Source: Candidatus Micropelagos thuwalensis (GTDB lineage: Bacteria > Pseudomonadota > Alphaproteobacteria > RS24). Taken from it: a DNA stretch of 64,000 nucleotides. The notes under the pieces were generated by a model that saw only the letters and a program-made list of their open reading frames with translations, was not told where the DNA came from and did no database searches. Location: contig NZ_AWXE01000001.1 of NCBI RefSeq assembly GCF_000469155.1, positions 310,001 to 374,000 on the forward strand. Direction: 5' to 3'. Positions within the stretch are counted from its first letter, which is position 1; the number at the start of each line of letters is the position of its first letter. Made by a program: the position numbers and the translations under genes. Below are positions 26,096 to 34,740 of the stretch, one piece after another.

Positions 26096-27172
26096 TTATT
26101 GGGGTTTATAGAATTCAATGCGTGCTCCATCCGGAGTATTGATAGACAATGCATCAAGTAAACCAAGTTTTGGAATGTAAATTTTTGAACTTTCATGATC
26201 AATATTAACACCCCTCTTTAAAAGTAATTGTTTCGTGGTCTTAATATCTCGAACAGGAAAACGCACTGAGAGAATTCCATAATTAGGTGCAACACAATTT
26301 TTAGAAAAGTCGTACCCTTTTAGATCAATAGTTTCAATCATCTCCATACGTCCAAATTCTCCGGGTTTTGGAGAAACAATTGATGCTACATATCGAGATT
26401 GAGTTGTAATATTTGCAGGAATACCGATTGGCATTGGCTTAGGCTTTTTAGATACATATGGCTTGCCATGATAAAAAGTGTGAAACCCAAGCTTTTCTGT
26501 GAAAAATTTAAACGAATGATTTCGATTTCTGACCATTTGCATTATGTTGAATGGGGCGCTTAAAATATCAAAATCAGGAATTGTTTCAGGAAGTGATGGT
26601 GAAAGTCTTTCGTAGCCTTGAATTTGAATACCCTGTGGACCTCTAAAAATAACTACTTTTAGTTTTGATGCACCAAAATCTAATGGGGTAATGGGTGTTT
26701 CAGTCCACCATCCTAACTCAATTGCATCTTCATATATTTTTTCAATATTTTTCATGCGCACCATTAAGCTAAAATAACAACCACTATCCCATGCATGACC
26801 TCCCGGACGCATGGGCTTTTGTTTTCCAGCATTATTAAATTTAATCAGTCGAATTTGACCCGTGGGAAATTTTTTATGACCAAGTAACAAGCTTTCAGCA
26901 GTTACATTTTCATTAATTTCAGTAGAGACCCCAAGAAATGATATTTCCGATTTATCAGCAAAACCTCTCCATAGAACTTCGTATTTTCCTATCTTAGTAA
27001 AGAATGCTGCAATACCTTCCAAATCTCTTACAATAATAACCACTTCTTGCCATGGTTGATCAGCAATAGAGCTATTATAAACTTTCTGTGAACCATGAAC
27101 TGGAATAATAAGTGAATAAAAAACGAAAAAGACAGCAACTATTAGACCTGAAAAATTTAATAACCTTCTCAT
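26096..27172 (-). CDS. Exported protein with two VOC domains, paralogue of 16732-17793
   Basis: 358-residue exported protein with a hydrophobic signal segment (LIVAVFFVFYSLIIPVHG) and two VOC-like modules (about residues 40-190 and 205-356). Shared with 16732-17793: QEVVIIV, GHAWDSG, IPANITTQ, KGYDFS, PNYGILSVRFPVRDI and the final GARIEFY. Its start overlaps the stop of the AhpD-like gene by 4 bases (ATGA), so the pair is translationally coupled. Neither VOC module shows the full His/His/Glu metal triad. A periplasmic small-molecule role is inferred. Confidence 0.82.
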   Translation of the reverse strand: MRRLLNFSGLIVAVFFVFYSLIIPVHGSQKVYNSSIADQPWQEVVIIVRDLEGIAAFFTKIGKYEVLWRGFADKSEISFLGVSTEINENVTAESLLLGHKKFPTGQIRLIKFNNAGKQKPMRPGGHAWDSGCYFSLMVRMKNIEKIYEDAIELGWWTETPITPLDFGASKLKVVIFRGPQGIQIQGYERLSPSLPETIPDFDILSAPFNIMQMVRNRNHSFKFFTEKLGFHTFYHGKPYVSKKPKPMPIGIPANITTQSRYVASIVSPKPGEFGRMEMIETIDLKGYDFSKNCVAPNYGILSVRFPVRDIKTTKQLLLKRGVNIDHESSKIYIPKLGLLDALSINTPDGARIEFYKPQ

Positions 27173-27717
27173 AATTTGCAGCTGTCCTCTTTTTCAACCA
27201 TTTCAAATGCAAATAAAAAATGGGCCATACCAGATAGAAGTGCAAATATCATTGATAATTCGAGTATCTGACCATCATTAAAATTATTTCGTAAATCTTC
27301 ATATATTGACTGCGAAAGTTTTTGACCTTTAGCATGAAGAGACATTAAGTCAGCTAGTCTCATAACTGATTTATCAGCCTCATCAAAAACTGGGTTATTT
27401 ACATCATCGATAAAAGAGATTTTATCGCCAAGTCCCGCTGCATGTGCGTCAACTCTGTTTCCCTTATTGCAGGATTTGCATCCATGAACCTCAGATAAAC
27501 GTAATCTTCCTAGTTCCTTATATTTTATCGGGACATTCCCACTATAAAATAACTGCTCATAAAAGGAACTCATATACCATTCAAATAAGTCGGGGGCATG
27601 GCCCATTGCGCTGATAAGTCTGGCTTCGCCTCGTCTCTCCAAAGATCTTTCAAACGCGGCTTGCATCTTATCGCTTAAGTCTGATTTATCCAAAAATGGA
27701 AAAATTGGTCTGTCCAT
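27169..27717 (-). CDS. Carboxymuconolactone decarboxylase/AhpD-like protein
   Basis: 182-residue all-helical protein of the carboxymuconolactone decarboxylase/AhpD fold. The CxxC motif is present as GCKSCNKGNRVDAH at about residues 80-92, with the family-typical LRLSEVHGC lead-in and a C-terminal ELSMIFALLSGMAHF helix. AhpD-type proteins are peroxidase reductants; other members act in aromatic degradation. It is the first gene of a two-gene operon with the exported VOC protein and is divergent from the MFS transporter. Cytosolic. Confidence 0.85.
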   Translation of the reverse strand: MDRPIFPFLDKSDLSDKMQAAFERSLERRGEARLISAMGHAPDLFEWYMSSFYEQLFYSGNVPIKYKELGRLRLSEVHGCKSCNKGNRVDAHAAGLGDKISFIDDVNNPVFDEADKSVMRLADLMSLHAKGQKLSQSIYEDLRNNFNDGQILELSMIFALLSGMAHFLFAFEMVEKEDSCKL

Positions 27718-27809
27718 TTAATTCTGTCCTAGTAAATGTATTAGATTAATTATCTAATGCCTGTCATACATTGCCACAGTTGCTTATCAATTTCAAAAGG
27801 GTGCGTTAT

Positions 27810-28931
27810 ATGTCCTCAACCAGAGTTCTTTTACCAGCCATCATCACCTCAGGTATGGTCGGATATCAATGTCTGATTTCTATGCCTTTAATGGTAGGCG
27901 CTCTGGTCGATTACCGCGGGTTTACTGTCGGAACAGTTGGTATTGTTGGGACACTTGAACTCTTAGGTATGGCTGTAGCCACTATTTGCATTTCACAATT
28001 CATCCATAAAATAGATACTGCACGTCTCGGACTCGTATGCGCTGTTATATTATCCGGCATGCAAATCATGTCGGGTCTAAATTTCTTCCCTCAGACATTT
28101 TATTTGGAGAGAGCAACCACTGGATTAGCGGCGGGGATACAAACTGGGATAATGGCGCTGATCATAGCTAGATCAAGTTCCCCAGAAAGATTGACAGCTC
28201 TGGCTATTCTTGGTGTCGCTTTTTTTGGCGGGATTCTTAATATCATTATGCCTCATATTATTGCACAAGCTGGTGCAGGGGGAGGGTATTTATCTCTAGC
28301 TGGAATAACGGCTTTATGTTTGCCGGGTTATTTTTTCTTTCCCCCGCGTTTAGATGACACGGAAAGGAATCAAACGCCATTTCGGGCTAAATTTCTGATA
28401 CTTGCCGGATTTGCCTTTATTTTTGGTGTAGCGAGTTCTGGCATGTGGGCTTTTACAGAACGAATGGGTGTCGCTATTGGCATGAACGTGACTGATGTTG
28501 GTTATTTACTTGGTATTGGCACATTTTTTGGATTAGTAGGCGCAGGCATAGCTGCTGTCATTGGTGATAAATTTGGCAGTGCATTTCCAATCATAATCGC
28601 CACCTCGGTACTAACCCTGGGTGGCTTTGCCATTCCTCAAGTTTCATATGTACCTTTTTTCATTGCATTATTTCTGATTTTCAGGTTTGCCCAGAACTTC
28701 AACGACCCTTTTGTGGTGGGTCTTGTTGCGCGTCATGACCAACAGGGAAGTTTAATAGCCTTAAATACAGGTTTTGGGCTTCTTGGTTCTGCATTTGGGC
28801 CATTAACGGCGGGATTAATGGTTGGTGATGACCAAAATTATGAAAAATTAGGTTGGCTATATTTTATATTTACATCCTTTGCATTCTTTTTGTTCTATAA
28901 CTTCATAAAATATATAAAGAAAATTAACTGA
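27810..28931 (+). CDS. MFS transporter
   Basis: 373-residue MFS-type permease with about 12 helices, no soluble domain. The typical loop 2-3 motif is weak (QFIHKIDTARLG), but helix pattern, Gly-rich helix 4-5 region (TTGLAAGIQTGIMALII) and the pseudo-repeat in the second half (GDKFGSAFPIIIAT) fit. ATG 27810, preceded by AAAAGGG, is preferred to a TTG at 27771. It converges on the SnoaL-like gene with 4 bases between stops. Substrate unknown. Confidence 0.85.
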   Translation: MSSTRVLLPAIITSGMVGYQCLISMPLMVGALVDYRGFTVGTVGIVGTLELLGMAVATICISQFIHKIDTARLGLVCAVILSGMQIMSGLNFFPQTFYLERATTGLAAGIQTGIMALIIARSSSPERLTALAILGVAFFGGILNIIMPHIIAQAGAGGGYLSLAGITALCLPGYFFFPPRLDDTERNQTPFRAKFLILAGFAFIFGVASSGMWAFTERMGVAIGMNVTDVGYLLGIGTFFGLVGAGIAAVIGDKFGSAFPIIIATSVLTLGGFAIPQVSYVPFFIALFLIFRFAQNFNDPFVVGLVARHDQQGSLIALNTGFGLLGSAFGPLTAGLMVGDDQNYEKLGWLYFIFTSFAFFLFYNFIKYIKKIN

Positions 28932-28935
28932 ATAA

Positions 28936-29418
28936 TTAGTTCGCATCAGGCGTCTTTTGATCAATATCAACGTCAATAAGCCATTTTCCTAAGTCCGATT
29001 TTTTGTAAACAATCAGAGACCGGCCGCCGACAGTCTCAATCCTTTCTTCGAAAGGATAATCTAAATAGAATTTAGCGACGACGACGGCTATATTTTGATT
29101 AATACTGATTTTTTCATAATCCAATCGCATATCTACATTTTTTTTGCCAATTCGAGACTCAAAATAGGCCTGAATAGCCTCTTTCCCCTTCAATGCAGGC
29201 TTACCATTTAAAGCGACAAGAGCATCCTCAGTATATTGATCCATAAATTTTTCAATATTTGAGGAGCGATATAACTCCAGCCATTTCTTTCCCAGAGTTT
29301 TGATTTCAAGGATGTCAGTATTAATGGGATTGTCATCAGCCAATAAGACTGAAGGAACCATTATTATTTTTAAAATAATAAAACCAAACAAAAATTGATT
29401 TAACAGATAGCTCCTCAT
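28936..29418 (-). CDS. Exported SnoaL/NTF2-like protein
   Basis: 160-residue protein: hydrophobic signal segment (FLFGFIILKIIMVPSVLLA) followed by an NTF2/SnoaL-like cone fold of the DUF4440 type. Characteristic segments are WLELYRSSNIEKFMDQYTEDALVAL and LKGKEAIQAYFESR, ending with GKWLIDVDIDQ. The family contains ketosteroid isomerase-like enzymes and non-enzymatic ligand-binding proteins. Export places it with the other periplasmic small-molecule-binding folds in this region. It is divergent from the membrane protein at 29460. Confidence 0.82.
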   Translation of the reverse strand: MRSYLLNQFLFGFIILKIIMVPSVLLADDNPINTDILEIKTLGKKWLELYRSSNIEKFMDQYTEDALVALNGKPALKGKEAIQAYFESRIGKKNVDMRLDYEKISINQNIAVVVAKFYLDYPFEERIETVGGRSLIVYKKSDLGKWLIDVDIDQKTPDAN

Positions 29419-29459
29419 GAATTATTCCGATATCTTAAGAGAGTTAGTGGGGAAAAGTG

Positions 29460-30131
29460 ATGCTGATTACACTATACGATTTTTTAGTATTTGTTCATAT
29501 TTTGTTATTTGTGTTTTGGCTTGGGGCAGATATGGGAGTGGCGGTACTGGGTCATCACTTCCGAAAGCGCTCATATTTAATGTCTGAAAGACTAATAATA
29601 TTGAAATTGCTTGGTATCATTGACATGTTTCCACGCTCAGCATGGGCGTTGATGGTGCCTTTATCCCTTAGTTTATTAACGGTAGGGGGGTATTGGACAT
29701 TAACCACTGAAGCCGTCCTATTAATTTGGTTGTTAGGTTTCGGATGGTTATTACTTGTCTGGCAAATTCATCTTAAGCCTAAAAACCCTACAATAAGTAA
29801 GCTTAAAAAAATCGAATTTGTTTTAAAACTTTTGTTAGCTTCCTTTTATACTCTTCTAGGTCTTATTTCATTGTATTGGAATGATCCGCTTTCGGAATAC
29901 TGGCTGGCTACAAAATCACTTCTTTTTGGCTTTATATTTTGGTCAGCGATAATGATCGATTTACGTTTTCGTGACCTGAGTCCGGCACTTATTAAACTGG
30001 TAGAGCGGGGCTCAACTGATGAAACTGAGGCCGAAACATTGAAAATTATGAATAGAAGCCGTTTTTGGGTTAGAGTAGTTTACGTCTTGCTCGTTATTAC
30101 TGCTTTCGTAGGAACAACTAAATTTTATTAA
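29460..30131 (+). CDS. Multi-helix inner-membrane protein, paralogue of 9915-10586
   Basis: 223-residue integral membrane protein with five to six helices. The N-terminus FLVFVHILLFVFWLGADMGV matches the start of the protein at 9915-10586, and both end in a helix with V(R/Y)..YW or RVVYVLL followed by a short G-x-x-K-x-[FY] tail. ATG 29460 with GGGG upstream is preferred to GTG 29457. Family not recognised beyond a loose similarity to CopD-like membrane proteins. The presence of two copies bracketing the catabolic region is noted as a finding. Confidence 0.75.
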   Translation: MLITLYDFLVFVHILLFVFWLGADMGVAVLGHHFRKRSYLMSERLIILKLLGIIDMFPRSAWALMVPLSLSLLTVGGYWTLTTEAVLLIWLLGFGWLLLVWQIHLKPKNPTISKLKKIEFVLKLLLASFYTLLGLISLYWNDPLSEYWLATKSLLFGFIFWSAIMIDLRFRDLSPALIKLVERGSTDETEAETLKIMNRSRFWVRVVYVLLVITAFVGTTKFY

Positions 30132-30331
30132 TTTTTGTGAGATACAAATTAGTTATTATTTTCATATATAATTTTACTTTTGCCACACACGTTTAAATTA
30201 TCAATAAGGAAAATGGATACAAAAGGGGTAATGCCTTAACAGCATTAAACCCCACGTGTTAGTATGCATTTTTATTTATAAAGATTACTAAAGCTTAACC
30301 CTAATATTCGCATAATATATATTATGACAAA
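30132..30331. other. AT-rich intergenic region with an imperfect hairpin
   Basis: 200-base gap between convergent genes. It contains an imperfect inverted repeat at about 30225-30253 (GGGGTAATGC...GCATTAAACCCC) without a T-run on the plus side. It may be a weak terminator or transcript-stability element for the plus-strand membrane-protein gene. Nothing else recognised. Confidence 0.35.
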
Positions 30332-30646
30332 TTATTGATGTGTTGTGGAGCCGTCAGTAATAGTCAACGCCGAAAAGTCAATGTTATCGCATGTGGCGGT
30401 ATGAGTTACCGAAATAGTTTTATTATCGTTGGAAAGATTATGCGTGCCGGACATAGAGACGCCATCAAGTTGAATAATGGCGCCTGATGAAAGCGAGCTG
30501 TCATCATCGACCGTGACACTAATAACCGAATTATTACATTCTGGCGGCTGTGAAATTTCTGCACGCACATCTGCCATCATAAAAACCGTAGTCATTAGAC
30601 AGGCCACGAAAGCAATAACATTGTCTTGAACAAACGTATATTTCAT
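30332..30646 (-). CDS. Small exported protein with one Cys pair
   Basis: 104-residue exported protein not recognised as any family. The signal peptide ends near MADVRA-EI (about residue 30). The mature 75 residues are Ser/Thr/Asp-rich and predicted beta (SVTVDDDSSLSSGAIIQLDG, HNLSNDNKTISVTH), with two cysteines (PPECNN and TATCDN) that could form one disulphide. GGAGGA precedes the start. It is the third gene of the prepilin operon, 25 bases after the 812-residue secreted protein, so it may be a small surface or chaperone-type component of the same structure. Confidence 0.6.
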   Translation of the reverse strand: MKYTFVQDNVIAFVACLMTTVFMMADVRAEISQPPECNNSVISVTVDDDSSLSSGAIIQLDGVSMSGTHNLSNDNKTISVTHTATCDNIDFSALTITDGSTTHQ

Positions 30647-30671
30647 TTTTTAATCCTCCATGATTATCATA

Positions 30672-33110
30672 TTAGTTGCACGTATAGGTCGCAGCGTTAC
30701 GGCACCAATAACTGTAGCCGGTGCCACCAGCAGATGTGCCGCAGGCAGATGTGACGATGGTGTTGGCTGCATTGCGGTACTTGGCTTTGTGAGGACGATG
30801 CCCATGATTACGCCAAGTATGCCAAGCAGTTACTATATTATTCTGCCCCCAGCTTGAGCCACACGACGGCACTGTTTGGGCATTTGTATTGGCTGCGGCA
30901 TAAACTTTGGTGCCGCTAGCCGCATTTTTCAACGATGTTGAAACTTCTGCTGATTCGGCAAGCTCCCAACCTAACCCCTTATTTATACAATTGTTCCATG
31001 GGGTTATAGCATGGTTGCCGGACGTGGTATGGGATGTCAATTGCACATTGGCCGAGGCATTGCTTGATGCCGGTATATTGAGACTATAAGCAAAATCTTT
31101 GTAATAGCTTCCGCCGGTATAGTTCAAAGACTTACGAATGGTGTAGCTGACCCCATTTACCGGCCCACCCCCGGAAACCGCCAGTTTCACATTGCCGTCA
31201 GTAACATCAAGCGTTAGCGATGATGGCGATTTGCTTCCTTGAAATGTGCAAGTCCAACTAGAATGGTCGCAGCCGCCCGGTATCGGCATTGTGACCGTAT
31301 TGGTTGTATTGGAGGCCGCACAAGCATCGCCCGACGAGGTTGGGTTAGATGGAGCGGACTGATTGGCAGCCACAGTATTTTGAAAATGACTTCGCATCGT
31401 CGAATTAATCCAATTTTGCACTGCAGTTGGCGACGAGTCTGCTGTCAAACTTGCGGATGCTATTGCTGAACTAATAACAGACAAACATGAAGAATTTCCT
31501 GAAGTGCCGCAGTAATTCTGACCGATTATTCCGCTTTCGTGTGAGCCTAAACCAATGTTCACCATATCACTCTGAGTAACAGTTGACGTGGTATACGTTC
31601 CGCTATTCGTAGCTGCTATTTTGCCAAGTTTAAAAGCAGTCACATTTTTCTTGAGAACTGCTTCTGTAATACCGCCAGATCCGCCAGACCCACTGGATAC
31701 ACAGTTCACAACCGCATCAACTGCATCACTTTGACCTGATATACAATTATTAAGATACCCCATCATGACAGCATTACTGCTGTCGAAGAAACTATGTGCT
31801 GTAACAGATGCCGCAGAGAGAATGTTTGTTGCATCTGAAGCTGTAATATCTTGTGACGTATCGGAAACGGCAGCTATTGCAGAGGCAACAGAATTCCAAT
31901 TCGAATTGTTCAACGTACAGCTGCCTGCGCCGCCGGTGGTACTTTGAGTAGAGCTGTAACAGCTACTCCAATTTGAAAGAGTAAAGTTAGAACTATCTGA
32001 GTTCGCCAGATAAGCCGTGAATGACGCTGCGGACGCAAAGCCAACATGCGTCCCTACCCAGTCCTGAACAGCGCTTGCAGTTGGTGAACTACCAAGCCCT
32101 GAACTTGACAGCGCTGTGCGTAAAGTGTTGATGGTTTTCGTACTATCAAGCGCTAAAGTATCTGATGTGCTGAAAGAGTTTCCGATTGCGTTATCAATCA
32201 AAGCTTCGGTTAAACCGGATGACGGATGATTAGTGCTATCAGAAACCATTTTACCGATTTTCCATAAAGCAACATTCCTAGCTGTCGCACCAACCACATA
32301 GGATGTTAGTTGTGATGGCTGAGTTGTGGTCGAGGAGTCGAGTGTAGCAAATTGTACGGCAAGATAATCAATGACATTACTATCTGTTAGATCGATAGAA
32401 GAAGTATCCAAATCAACAATATCATCAATTAAGGCTTTCGTGAGTGTGTGCGGCGTGTTATCCGCAGCATCTAACGCTGCTGCTATTGCCACTGCCCCGC
32501 TTGCGATATTTTCATATTCGGACTTTGGAATACAGGCACAATTGCTGATTGAGGATGAACAGGTTGTTAGCGGCGATGTATCTGAATTACTGCATTGGGT
32601 TTGCAAATTGCTGACGGCAGAGGCGGCGGCTTCATAAGTTGTGTTGTGATCCGATGTTGCATTATAGCCGAGCTGGTTCGCGTAAATCGCCTTGGTATTT
32701 GTAAGATAAATATCAAAATATGACTTCTGTTCTGTGTAGGATGTAAATCCATTACCACCAGAAGTAATGGCGAGCGTAGCTTGCCCGAGTGCTGTTTTGA
32801 AACTTGTATATTGCGAGTAACTCAGCCCTGAACAGTTGCTAACTGAAACAACAGGGCTTTGATCAAGCCCCCAATTTGTGCAATCCGAGTCATATGTACC
32901 GGCTGTCACCTCCTGACATAAATTGGCCCCGGCACTATCTGATGGAAAGCCATTGGTTACACATGTACTTGTGATTGTTGAAATAGATGAGCCATCAAAT
33001 TTACCCTTCCCTGTTTTTGCTGTTCTGAATGCCGCTTCCGCAAATGGCGACAAAAATAGTCCGGTAATTATCAGCAGGGCTAGTTGTATTTTATGCTTAT
33101 AAATAGACAT
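30672..33110 (-). CDS. Large secreted Ser/Thr-rich protein of a prepilin operon
   Basis: 812-residue exported protein with no recognised family. A signal peptide (LALLIITGLFLSPFAEA) is followed by a low-charge, Ser/Thr/Ala/Asn-rich body with many cysteines, most as spaced pairs. Degenerate internal repeats are visible: LTKALIDD, LTEALIDN and ITEAVLKK near residues 223, 298 and 477; RNVALWKIGKM and KNVTAFKLGKI near 277 and 485; SPTASAVQDWV and SPTAVQNWI near 340 and 558. The last 200 residues form a distinct aromatic/Cys-rich domain ending WCRNAATYTCN. ATG 33110 with AGAGG upstream is preferred over GTG 33128. Position after a prepilin gene suggests a pilus-associated or surface adhesin. Confidence 0.65.
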   Translation of the reverse strand: MSIYKHKIQLALLIITGLFLSPFAEAAFRTAKTGKGKFDGSSISTITSTCVTNGFPSDSAGANLCQEVTAGTYDSDCTNWGLDQSPVVSVSNCSGLSYSQYTSFKTALGQATLAITSGGNGFTSYTEQKSYFDIYLTNTKAIYANQLGYNATSDHNTTYEAAASAVSNLQTQCSNSDTSPLTTCSSSISNCACIPKSEYENIASGAVAIAAALDAADNTPHTLTKALIDDIVDLDTSSIDLTDSNVIDYLAVQFATLDSSTTTQPSQLTSYVVGATARNVALWKIGKMVSDSTNHPSSGLTEALIDNAIGNSFSTSDTLALDSTKTINTLRTALSSSGLGSSPTASAVQDWVGTHVGFASAASFTAYLANSDSSNFTLSNWSSCYSSTQSTTGGAGSCTLNNSNWNSVASAIAAVSDTSQDITASDATNILSAASVTAHSFFDSSNAVMMGYLNNCISGQSDAVDAVVNCVSSGSGGSGGITEAVLKKNVTAFKLGKIAATNSGTYTTSTVTQSDMVNIGLGSHESGIIGQNYCGTSGNSSCLSVISSAIASASLTADSSPTAVQNWINSTMRSHFQNTVAANQSAPSNPTSSGDACAASNTTNTVTMPIPGGCDHSSWTCTFQGSKSPSSLTLDVTDGNVKLAVSGGGPVNGVSYTIRKSLNYTGGSYYKDFAYSLNIPASSNASANVQLTSHTTSGNHAITPWNNCINKGLGWELAESAEVSTSLKNAASGTKVYAAANTNAQTVPSCGSSWGQNNIVTAWHTWRNHGHRPHKAKYRNAANTIVTSACGTSAGGTGYSYWCRNAATYTCN

Positions 33111-33140
33111 GGTTTTACCTCTTCTCACTAAACCCTAAAC

Positions 33141-33806
33141 TCAACAAATTGGTGAAACGGTTGCATCGGAAAATGTCGTCTGGGGAACAGGGCAATAGCC
33201 GTCAGGAATATCGGGCCCTACAAGAATTGGATCTCCTGTTGAAATTGTTCCGTCATCATCGCTGTCCAGGAACAAATCAGTTGGGTTGCTGGGGGTTGAT
33301 GATTCACTTGTGTAGTCGGCAGCATCAGCATCACCAAAAGTGAAATTATCAAGCTCACAATCACCGTCTGTACAGGTGCAGCGCATAAAGAAATATGACG
33401 AGTCGCTAAATGTGGAGCAGACATTTGCGCATTGAAGACCAAGTTGCCCTTCCCTCAGGGTTGTTGTGCCAGATACATGAAGATTTACTGCATAGGGTAT
33501 ATCTTTATTATAGGCATTTTCAAAACTGGCATTGATACCTACCACTGACGCTTTCAGATAGTCATAACAATTAGAACTTGAATTGATGTTCGTTTCACCA
33601 ACAATATCCGTAGTACCGGATAGATCGTTAGAAAGTGAAATGTAATCTTGATCTATTGATCTGTTGATACGGTCATCCGAGGCAAATGTTGCTTCCCTTT
33701 TGGCTTCATCCAGAAAATCATTGTAAACAGTAAGACCTACCGCAGCGATAATCCCTAATATGGCGATAACAACAAGCAACTCAATCAATGAAAAACCATC
33801 ACGCAT
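33141..33806 (-). CDS. Type IV prepilin-like protein
   Basis: 221-residue prepilin: four-residue leader MRDG, then the prepilin peptidase site G/FSLIELLVVIAILGIIAA with the invariant Glu at mature position 5, and an N-terminal alpha-helix. The globular part holds six or more cysteines and, at residues 181-192, a calcium-loop-like DxDxDG motif (DSDDDGTISTGD). Length is larger than a minor pseudopilin and close to a major or type II/IVb pilin. No assembly ATPase, platform protein or prepilin peptidase is in the window, so it must rely on machinery elsewhere. First gene of the three-gene operon. Confidence 0.85.
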   Translation of the reverse strand: MRDGFSLIELLVVIAILGIIAAVGLTVYNDFLDEAKREATFASDDRINRSIDQDYISLSNDLSGTTDIVGETNINSSSNCYDYLKASVVGINASFENAYNKDIPYAVNLHVSGTTTLREGQLGLQCANVCSTFSDSSYFFMRCTCTDGDCELDNFTFGDADAADYTSESSTPSNPTDLFLDSDDDGTISTGDPILVGPDIPDGYCPVPQTTFSDATVSPIC

Positions 33807-33939
33807 AATATACCCTATATACCCTCGCTTTATTACTTAAGCTAGTTTAACCCTGCCTTTGAATTATTCAATCCATATAAGAGTAATCGGCGATTCTTAT
33901 CTGGTTTATGGCAAAAATACCAGTTTTATCTGGACAAAA

Positions 33940-34740
33940 TTAACCAAGGTTAATTTCAAGCCCATCATAGGCCGGACGGATGTAATCCGGCAGATCTTTG
34001 CAGAGAGTAGCGTAATCCATATCAATATGAAGATTTGTAAGGTATGCTTTTTTAACATTTAATCTTTCAATATGCTCGAGCGTTTTCTCAAGATGAAAAT
34101 GGGTGGGATGAGGCGTTTGGCGTAATGCATCAACAATCCAAACATCTACACCCTCTATATATTTCAGACTTTCCTCTGGTAATTCACTTATATCACTCGA
34201 ATATGCCATATTGCCTATTTTGTAGCCGAGAGATCTAATACGACCATGTTGTTGATAAAATGGGATGACGTCTACTGTGCCGCCTTCCCCCTCTAACTGT
34301 AAAGGTGTGAGTGGGTCTGTAATCCGGCAATCCTCTAAAATAGACGGATAGCCACTGTTCTTTAACTCCTCAAAACAATACTTAAACCTTGTTTTAATGG
34401 TTTGAGCCGTCGCCTCATCCATCCAGACTGGTATACGTCTCATATGTTTATAAACCAAGGGGCGCAAATCATCGATACCATGCGTTTGATCGGCATGGTC
34501 ATGCGTCAGTAAGACTGAATCAATGCGATTAATACCCGCATCAATAATCTGCTCTCTTAAATCGGGCGAGGTATCTATCACAATGTTTGTGACGCCTTGC
34601 GTGTTTTCAACTTGGATTAGTAATGAACAACGTCTTCGTCTGTTTTTTGGTTCATTTGGGTCACAAATACCCCAATCACCGTCAATGCGTGGGACGCCTC
34701 CAGAAGATCCACATCCCAAAATTGTGAACTTTAATTTCAT
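33940..34740 (-). CDS. PhnP-like metallo-beta-lactamase-fold hydrolase
   Basis: 266-residue MBL-fold metallohydrolase of the PhnP/YcbN type (cyclic phosphodiesterase-like). Visible are the N-terminal LGCGSSGGVPRIDGDWGICD, RRRCSLLI and the metal motif LLTHDHADQTHGIDDLRPL, with later His residues (HPTHFH, TNLHIDMDY). It overlaps the tatD gene by 4 bases, an arrangement common in Alphaproteobacteria (TatD followed by an MBL protein). Exact substrate unknown. Confidence 0.9.
   Translation of the reverse strand: MKLKFTILGCGSSGGVPRIDGDWGICDPNEPKNRRRRCSLLIQVENTQGVTNIVIDTSPDLREQIIDAGINRIDSVLLTHDHADQTHGIDDLRPLVYKHMRRIPVWMDEATAQTIKTRFKYCFEELKNSGYPSILEDCRITDPLTPLQLEGEGGTVDVIPFYQQHGRIRSLGYKIGNMAYSSDISELPEESLKYIEGVDVWIVDALRQTPHPTHFHLEKTLEHIERLNVKKAYLTNLHIDMDYATLCKDLPDYIRPAYDGLEINLG

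Noticed and set aside
30225-30253. Hairpin GGGGTAATGC...GCATTAAACCCC as a terminator
   Set aside because: The stem is imperfect and no T-run follows on the plus strand; kept only as an intergenic note.
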